Shown piece after piece: positions 57,151-64,000 of a stretch of 64,000 nt of DNA. The notes below the pieces were generated by a model, which saw only the letters and a program-made list of their open reading frames with translations, did no database searches and had not been told where the DNA came from. Each line of letters starts with the position of its first letter. Position 1 is the first letter of the stretch. The DNA lies in the NCBI RefSeq assembly GCF_007655135.1, contig NC_045131.1:27946001-28010000 (forward strand). The letters are read 5' to 3'. The translations under genes were made by a program, and so were the position numbers. This DNA comes from Punica granatum (Eukaryota > Streptophyta > Magnoliopsida > Myrtales > Lythraceae).

Positions 57151-59471
57151 CTACGGTACCTTGTTATCTACGTATGGTTCTCGAGCGGGGACGTCTATAA
57201 CAAACGGAGTAGGCGAGGCACTAAGCCCCGTGAATCCAACCGTGGGTTCTGTAGGGACGTACTCGATTACGAAAGGAGAAAGGCCATCTTGTTCGTCCTC
57301 GTCCTCTCCCAAAGCGCAGATGCTGATCATATTAATAGAAGGCCCTGAACTTGACCCATGATCGGGGAGGGGATTGACCTGCATGTTCGGGGGTCTCACT
57401 GTGTTGAATGAGAGCACCTTCGCATCGATCATCTCTTGGATTCTCTCGCGTAGCCTCCAACAATTATCCAAGGTATGCCCCGATGCACCCTGATGATATT
57501 CACAACGCTTGCTCTGGTCCTGGGTGGTCGGATCGAAGCTGGGGTTGAGCGTTACTGTTTCGATCTTATTGTCCGTGCGGAGTTGTCGGTATATGTGAGA
57601 CAGCGGAACTGGCAAGGCTGCATATTGCTTGCGTTGCCACGGTTGTGTGGTGCCACCTTATTGACCCTGTGGGGGTGTGACCTGTTGTGTCAGCTGAGGA
57701 GCTCTCAAAGCCGAAGGTCTATACTGCGAGGTTTGAGGTGGAGCGAGGGTGTAATAATGGAAGATGGGTTGCGAGGCCGCAAGGAGAAGTGGGACTGGTG
57801 GGGCCGAGTAGTAGATCGGCTGAGCGGGGTAGTGCGGTTGGTAGTGTCCCGTAGGAGGCACATATCCAGGTGCACTTGGTGGCGGGGGCGTGAAATTCAC
57901 TGAATACGGCTGGGCCCCTGGGTGTCCCGGGTTGATGACATTGACCGCCATTTCCTTGCCTTTCCTGCCTTCCGTGTAGGGTGCTCCGGCGGTTGCTCTT
58001 CTAGAAGGTTCTCCTTCCCCCTTGCCGACGGGGCCTTCCATCATGCTGAGCTTGATACCCATGTCAAGCTTCTTCCCGGCCTCGATGAAGTCGAAAAATG
58101 AGGAAGTGCTGGCCAATAGATGTGAGTAGTACACCCCTCGCAGGGTGTAGTGGAATAATTGAATCTGTTGTACCTCGCTGATCGGAGGGATGTGTTTTGC
58201 CGCCTGGGCACGCCATTTGGCTGCGTAGTTTTCGAACTTTTGGCCTTGGGCCATTTCTCTCATGCTCAACTCTATAAGGATCGAAGGCGCTTCCGCACAG
58301 TATTGGTATTGATCAATGAACTTTCGGGAAAGGTTCGCCCACGCGGGGATGTCCTCGGCCTTTAGCGACATGAACCAATCGAGGGCCGATCCTGTCAGGC
58401 TGTCTTGGAACGAGTGGATGACGAACTCCTCGTAATCCCAATATTGCAGCATCTTCCCCCGGTAATGACGGAGGTGGTGCCGCGGGTCGGTTGTGCCTTC
58501 GTAAGTCTTGAACTCCGGAATCTTGACCTTTAACGGTAGTCGCATGCCTAGGAAGAGACCACAATCGTCGTAGCTAGCGTTGGGGCGAGTCTCATTCCCT
58601 TGCAGGGCTCGTATCGTTTCTTCCATTCTCTTCAACCTACGCTCCTGCTCGGTTTCTTCTTCGGGAAGGAAATTGGCGAGTGGAGTTGTGAGGGCTGTCT
58701 GGATTAGCATACCCGGTTTGAGGAATGGGATGTTCAGGGGCGGTGAAGCTTGGTAGCGGAGGTTAATATTCGGTTGTGGGGTTGGGAAAGGGAAGGATTC
58801 GGTGATGTGAGCAGGAGCAAAGGTTGTCGACGCCGAGAATATCATCAGCGGAGGAGCAGTATAGATTGGGGTCGGGACCGGCATGGGAACAGGTGGCGAC
58901 GCAGACATGGCCTGGTCCGGAGTTAGGAATGCCGTTGGTGGAAGAGGGACGGCTGTAGGAGCCGGTAGAAGCGGCAGGGGGATAGTGAACGGGTAAACCA
59001 TCGGTGGGTGTGTTGTTGGCAAGGCGGGCGCATCAATGCTTTCTAGAACTTGGGTCGGCGGGATCCAAGAGGTTGGGTCGACCATTGGCCCTTGTCCCGA
59101 AGGAGGGGTGGAGCTCGAGGAAGCACGGTTTGGCCCCCTGAGTAGGGCAAACAGTTCGGCCATGTTAGTGGTCATGTTGGCAGCTAGTTGGTTGACCGTG
59201 CCTTCGAGTGTTACGATGCGTGCATGGTCCTCGGAGGTAGATGATGCCTGCACCGGTGGTGGCAAGACTTGTGGAGGGGAGCCCCCAAGTACATCGGAGG
59301 CGTGCCTGAAGATGCCGGCGGAGGGAGATGTACTGAGGGAGCGCCTGAGTACGCCGGTGGTAGGCCTGCGGGAGTTGGAGACGGCGGAGCATGTGTCGAG
59401 GGCGGCTGAGAATGAGCCGGGATTGGTGGAGTGACTTCCTCAGAAATGTCGATTCGGTTCTCTTCTGTCAT
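57151..59471 (-). pseudogene. gag: Tat element gag
   Basis: A 535-codon frame (57,658-59,265) has a Pro-rich N-terminal half, then the capsid-type region IPEFKTYEGTTDPRHHLRHY, SLTGSALDWFMSLKAEDIPA, WANLSRKFIDQYQ and QKFENYAAKWRAQAAK. After one TAA at 57,658 the same frame continues with RCEYHQGASGHTLDNCWRLR, a CCHC-like nucleocapsid finger. The N-terminal extension to 59,471 (MTEENRIDISEEVTPP) needs a frame change near 59,270. Gag would form the particle that packages element RNA. Confidence 0.85.
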
Positions 59472-59792
59472 CCTAACGCGCTGACGAGTGGGGTAACGGT
59501 GTGAGCTAGTTGCGATTACCTAGATTCCATAAGTGTGTAAGCGTAAGTGTGATATTGACTATTTCGGAAGGATAAGTGTGGAACAATAAATAAAGGGGTG
59601 AGATGTATGAGATGCATGAATATCAAAATACTAATGTCATTACATTGATTTAATTCGAATTCCATAGTTTTGTAAAGAAAGTACACAAAAGAAAGAGGAA
59701 TGTAAACATAAGCCGACATCCCATTGCGCTCGGTAGCCGGCTAAGAGCGGCGTAGGTTCGAGCGAGGGAAAAAATGAATGCAACTGCTAATC
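59472..59792. other. Spacer between the extra ORF and gag
   Basis: About 320 bp without coding signature. AT content is higher than in the flanking coding blocks. I see nothing specific in it. Confidence 0.5.
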
Positions 59793-61292
59793 CTAGGGAT
59801 GGGAGACTTTGTGCGCCTTTGCCCTCGCTCGGTTCAACGTAGCGCTCAAACGGGCTATCTCCCGGTCTAGGCCTGCGATTCGGGCGCGTGCCTGAGCTAG
59901 CTCTCTTTGAAGTTCCCTGTAGTCTGTGACTTCTGCGCGGGAGTCGACGAGCTCGCAGCGAAGTCTGTCCCGCTCCTCTCTGATGGACTGTAGCTCTGTG
60001 CGCATGGCCGCTTGGGCGGAGCTTTCGGCTTCCGAGGCAGCTGCAGGTGCAGCTCACAGGATCGGGACTGTCTGGGGCCTCCGTGGGAATACAGAGTCTC
60101 GTGAGTAGAACTGAGCCAAGCATGCTGAAGTGGTGGAGAATGCTCGCTCTTCATCGGTGGGGTGCTCGAGCAAGTAGAGGCGTTGTATGACGCTAGTGTC
60201 CCGTAGTCGACGAATCTCCCGGATTTGTAGAAAATTCGCGGGTGCCAAGGATGCTGAATCGGCCCACTGAATGCGATAGGGTAGGCGGTCTGCCTCGGCA
60301 GGGATATCCTGTAGGCCACCGAGTTGTCTAATTACTTGGCCCAGGAATACGAGTGTGCTTCCCAAGTAGCTGAGGATAGGGATTCCCACGATTCCAGGAC
60401 AGCCTGTGATCATGGGGCCGCCGGGATTCGAACGGGCGACCCATAAAAACTGAGTGGACGTTAGTTCGTGCAAAAAGTGCCTCTATTCCGAGAAGCTTCG
60501 CCCGGGAGGCGGAAAGACCGGAACCAGGCGTTCGATTAGCGAACACTTGTCCGCGATGTAGGAGAAAGGATGTGATGAGCAAAAGGGGCGGATGTGCGCA
60601 AGGAGCCAAACTTGTAGGAGGTGTGGGGATCCTCTCATCCTGTCGCGCCGAACCTCCCTAACATAGTCTAGAGACCGAACAGTCTCGGCTAGCAAAGCCT
60701 CCACATAACTATGGCCTCCTACCGCTTGGAGGATGACTTGGGCTATAGCCCTGTCAATGAGGTTCGACGCGTGTGGGAACAGAAGTGTACCGAAGATCAA
60801 TAGCAGGAATCTGTGACATGCGTTGCGTTGGTAGGATCCCGTCGAAGGCGTCAGCGCGTGGAGGAGCGTCCAGTCTAGGAGCCATGCGATCCTGATGCCG
60901 TGATCCCATCCTTGGTGAAGCTCATGGTAGACTTCTTGGGCGGGTATGCCTAGAAGGGTAGAGAGTTGGCTTCGAATCACGGCGAACGGATTGGGTACGA
61001 AGATGCCTTAGGTGGTGGGTATGGGCCTCTGGATGAGCGCCATGTATTCCTCGTTCGTGGGGGTCAATTCTGTCCCCTGGAAATTGAACACCGCTTGTTG
61101 GGGGTTCCAGGACTCGATGGCAGTCCTTAAGAAGATCCAATCCATCGGGACTTCAACTAGCCTTACTAAATATCCGATGATGCCCTGAATGAAGGCGCGG
61201 TCCACCGGGCGGAATGTCCTCCAGATGCGCATGATTTCCTTCCTGGGCGGTGTGATTGATTCGAGCCTAAGGCCAGGAGCCGAGCGGTCCAT
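59793..61292 (-). pseudogene. Extra ORF upstream of gag (DUF7745/plant-mobile-domain-like)
   Basis: The frame is open in one register for about 500 codons except for three stops (TAA 61,008, TAG 60,483, TGA 60,054). The N-terminal part has RAFIQGIIGYLVRLVEVPMD and FNFQGTELTPTNEEYMALIQ, matching the TPT-EEY motif of the helical domain encoded ahead of gag in Ogre-type elements. The middle is HASNLIDRAIAQVILQAVGG-like helical sequence. The C-terminal 70 residues form a charged coiled coil (IREERDRLRCELVDSRAEV, LDREIARLSATLNRARAK). The function of this ORF in the element is unknown. Confidence 0.7.
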
Positions 61293-61721
61293 TCTTACCT
61301 AAATGGAGGAGATGTCGGTTCAGTGTTTCCAGAATCAGACTAATGTAATGTCCTAAGTTATTTTGAAAACAAATGCATGCGGTGCGGAAAGGTAAACTAT
61401 AACTGTATCTGTTACAAAATACATCACTTCTGAAATAAAAGAGACTCGAAATGGCATGCAAGCCGACTCAATGGACTGTTTGTCGGAGTCAGGTTGAAGG
61501 CTTGCAAGGAGGCATAACGCGATGCATGGTTAGGTGCTTGAAATCGAGCGAGGATCTTTGGGGGCCAGTTCGGTAGCATAGCCGACTCGATCTGTTCCCT
61601 TACTCGGAATCTCTGACTAACATAGCTTCCTACTTTTGGCGCCCGTGGGATTTCGGGCGAGGTACTTGAAGCTAGCGTGATATGCAATGCATTCATAAAA
61701 TAAGTGTGCGTAAATAGAGGT
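61293..61721. other. Leader between the short LTR and the extra ORF
   Basis: No domain is seen. A recognisable primer-binding site next to the LTR is missing, so the junction at about 61,722 is probably deleted. Confidence 0.45.
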
Positions 61722-63024
61722 ACGGGGTACACCTAAATGCTAAGGCAATGGTCGTACAGAACTGGAAATTCCGAATTCGGGGGTTCTATTATGTGTGGGC
61801 CTATATTGGCACGCTTCTCATGCGGGATTATTCAGGTGGTTTGGGGCTCCAAAGCCGGTTTTACCCCATTCGGGCGCTCTGAGTGGAGTTGACCTTTTCC
61901 GTGTTCCAATTCCTCCTCCGTTCACCATACTGTTCGTCCCGGCGCGCTTTTTGCCTAGTGCGGAATCGTTGATCCATTGTCTTCGACCAAAAATCAATAG
62001 TCGGAGGTGACCTAGGAATCCGCGAACGGGATTTTCTCAGTGTTTCCCGAACGTTCCGAGGCGCTCGGAGACCGCTGTGATCTCCGTTTGCCAAGAACGC
62101 GCCTCGAAGGTTTGCCGGAAGGCGTTCGTGACCACTGAAATGTCACTCGAGAAACCTAATTGACTTGCTTGGTCCGAGCCTAAATGATTTCCCTGGCCCT
62201 AGGGGTTGTGGGAAGTGGATGGTGCAAAGCTCGGACATCAACTTTCCACTGAATGAGCACCGAATGCAAGACTCCGCTTGAAATGAGCCCTTTTACCACC
62301 GGAATGGTGCTCGGGAAACCTAAATGGATTGTACAATGTGATCAGGGTTCACTTCCCTAGGCCTTGAGGTCCTCATGATTGGTTGGCGCGGATCTCATGC
62401 ACTGACGGTTCATTAAAAGGGGCTTTGGCCACATTTTTGTACAAAAAGGGGCCCTTTCTCTGGGTCGGGATCCACTCGGGAGATCAAGATGGGCTCCGAA
62501 ACATAGCATGATTCGTGTTCCATGGTTCTGGAGACCCTTGGGAGTGTGCAGGATTGTTTTCGGGTGCCGTTTATCTGTTCGTGGACCGGGCCTCCCGGGG
62601 ACCCTATCAGGAAAGGCGTCTGCGGATGTTCGAGGGTGCCTCGGCTTAAGTAGGAGGCTTTTGAAATGCGCTTGGGGTGCTATTGGTCATTTTGGTACCA
62701 ATAGGGATTTTTATAGTCCCATATTGGATACCTCCTGAGGCTCCGGTGATCCAGCGATGAATAGTGCCACAGTACCGGGTTCTGCTGTTCTGGGGTTTGT
62801 TGTTTGTCCACCCCTTTTGATTGTCCTTCTGGGCCTTTCCTAATGGCTCCTGCCTTGTCTCTGTGGTACCTATCCTATGCCTGTGTACCTACCCCTACCG
62901 ACCTAATTGTGAATAGTGACCCGTACTTCTATTGGGCCTTCTTCCGTCGCGTTTGTGGTACCGTGGTCAGGGTGGCTATCACTGTCCCCTGTTAGAGCCA
63001 GTGGACCGGAATGGGGTGCTGACA
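61722..63024 (-). repeat. Short LTR (5' LTR) with a 4.2-kb internal deletion
   Basis: On the minus strand it starts TGTCAGCACCCCATTCCGG at 63,024. Positions 61,799-63,024 match 48,385-49,607, and 61,722-61,806 match 44,095-44,184. The junction falls at CCTATAT (61,800-61,806), where the long LTR has CCTATAT on one side and CCTAATAT on the other. In about 250 bp compared by eye I count 20 to 25 differences, mostly transitions. Confidence 0.75.
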
Positions 63025-64000
63025 GTCCCAATTAACCCACATATCAGATTTACGGGTTCACCCTCCCAAGTTATGACTGGATTGGGCTTGGCATCTATAA
63101 GCACTAATGTGAAGTCCGATCAATCTCCACAGACGAATCGTCCTTCACCATTTAGTCTACTTCCCAGTGGTGGCTTCGAAAGCATCGACTCGGATGTTGA
63201 AGGTGTTACACTTCAAAAGAAAATTAGCCGCACTGGTTTTGTTGGGTTACTGAAGAATTCTTCCCCCCAACGCCTGGAGGTTATACACATCATGACTTCC
63301 TCTTTAGATACTACCCCCTCTACTACAGACGTAACCCTGTTCGTCGAGATTCCTTTCCGGAAGTCCTTCGGAAGTAAACTAGACGCCCTCTATGAGGTAT
63401 CTTACCTCAGTGAGGACGACAAGATCTCCTCCACTGATCTCCTCCTCATAAACCCATACACCGCTTTCTCTAAACAACCCTCCTTTTCTTCCATCAGATC
63501 TATTCGACAGCTCATCCATCAGTCTCCTCATAGGGTCAAGGAATATGTCCAATCTACGAGGTTTGACTAGCATCCTATTCAGGCCTCGGAAGCTGAACAG
63601 TTCGTGACTCTCCAGATACCTCCTGAGCTTCCACGCCAGTGAATCTCTCAAGGGCACATGCATCTTCACTTCGGTGCAATCCGACTTGCCCTCAGTTATC
63701 ATGGCATGAAGGGATTGCCTGTCGTGGCTCACATGGCCTTGTTGGATACCAGATTTCTGGAGTACCAGCACGGTTGCGTAAGGATGATAGAGACTAACCC
63801 TTAACGCGAGGACAGTCTTTGTCACCCTTTTCCCCAATTTCAACATGGCTCTCTCAAATCCGCGGCTTTTAACAGCTCTCAAGTTCCAGCTCCAAATCAT
63901 TGGTGCCCCACAGGTTTAAGACTTCGTAACGGCCACCCTTCACTACCAGATGGCCTACTGAGTCCAGAATCATGCTCTGGATCTTCCTCTTCCAAGATTC
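63025..64000 (+). pseudogene. Endogenous plant pararetrovirus-like movement-protein fragment, broken
   Basis: Directly after the LTR a plus-strand frame stays open to a TAG at 63,568. The same frame continues with the composition and residue pattern of plant virus 30K-type movement proteins, as in Caulimoviridae, between 63,643 and 63,801. It is broken by TGA at 63,640 and TAA at 63,802, and the pattern then moves to another frame. The start is missing (the frame runs back into the LTR) and the end lies beyond the window. Such copies are common relics in plant genomes. It cannot give a functional protein. An overlapping minus-strand frame (63,379-63,900) is the alternative reading; it has no domain that I trust. 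Confidence 0.5.

Larger units (their letters stand above)
43938..63024 (-). mobile_element. Tat/Ogre-like Ty3/gypsy retrotransposon complex
   Basis: Read on the minus strand the order is: LTR (61,722-63,024), leader, extra ORF (59,793-61,292), gag, protease, reverse transcriptase, RNase H, second (archaeal-type) RNase H, integrase (end 52,105), a repeat-rich 3' region, a purine-rich tract and another LTR (about 44,060-49,607). An ORF before gag plus a second RNase H places it in the Tat lineage. Coding frames are crossed by stops, so it is not autonomous. Past the low-coordinate LTR there is a primer-site-like sequence and leader (43,938-44,060), which should not follow a 3' LTR. Confidence 0.8.

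Noticed and set aside
56681..57903. Plus-strand frames of up to 149 codons in the Tat element
   Set aside because: They are antisense to gag and protease, which have clear family motifs on the minus strand.
63379..63900. Minus-strand 173-codon frame as a LINE endonuclease start
   Set aside because: Only the first few residues resemble such a start. The plus-strand reading gives a longer and more coherent family pattern, so I preferred that, with moderate confidence.

Overview
The window is nuclear DNA from a flowering plant, most likely a eudicot. It is AT-rich and gene-poor, with plant-only protein families (DUF4220/DUF594, Alfin-like), GT-AG introns, plant Ty3/gypsy (Tat/Ogre type) and LINE retroelements, Pack-MULE-like DNA transposons, SINEs and MITEs. 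I cannot name the species.

Layout. 1-8,469 is repeat territory: a TRIM-like repeat (about 1.85-2.19 kb) and a decayed minus-strand LINE (3,087-7,318) nested in an inverted-repeat element (3,001-7,873). 8,470-16,063 is the first host gene, a minus-strand two-exon DUF4220/DUF594 membrane protein (753 codons) whose exons are split by a 5.3-kb repeat-filled intron. 16-24 kb is AT-rich repeat DNA with a 54-base poly-G run, a 1.4-kb long-TIR transposon and SINE copies. 24,448-25,383 is a broken duplicate of exon 1 of the DUF4220 gene. 26,462-30,242 is a complete-looking Pack-MULE-type element: 537-bp TIRs, a perfect 10-bp target duplication, and captured exons of an Alfin-like (PHD finger) gene. 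32.7-34.2 kb is a lone Tat-type LTR with its primer site. 38,654-41,012 is a third DUF4220/DUF594 gene, with a 161-bp intron and one frameshift. 41.3-42.6 kb is an inverted pair of primer-binding-site repeats. 43.3-43.9 kb is a truncated PIF/Harbinger-like fragment. 43.9-63.0 kb is one large minus-strand Tat/Ogre-like Ty3/gypsy element carrying an extra ORF, gag, protease, RT, two RNase H regions, integrase, a 1.2-kb array of 29-bp repeats beside its 3' LTR, and two LTRs of very unequal length. 63,025-64,000 looks like a broken endogenous plant pararetrovirus-type movement-protein fragment.

How it fits together. The only plausible host genes are the DUF4220/DUF594 cluster, a local duplication series with one long-intron member, one truncated member and one frameshifted member. 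All else is transposon insertion and decay, often nested. The most unusual items are the Pack-MULE whose captured Alfin-like exons still splice in frame into a protein with a broken PHD finger, the satellite-like array inside the Tat element together with its asymmetric LTRs, and a tRNA-derived SINE family seen in at least five copies, two of them joined head to tail inside one target duplication.
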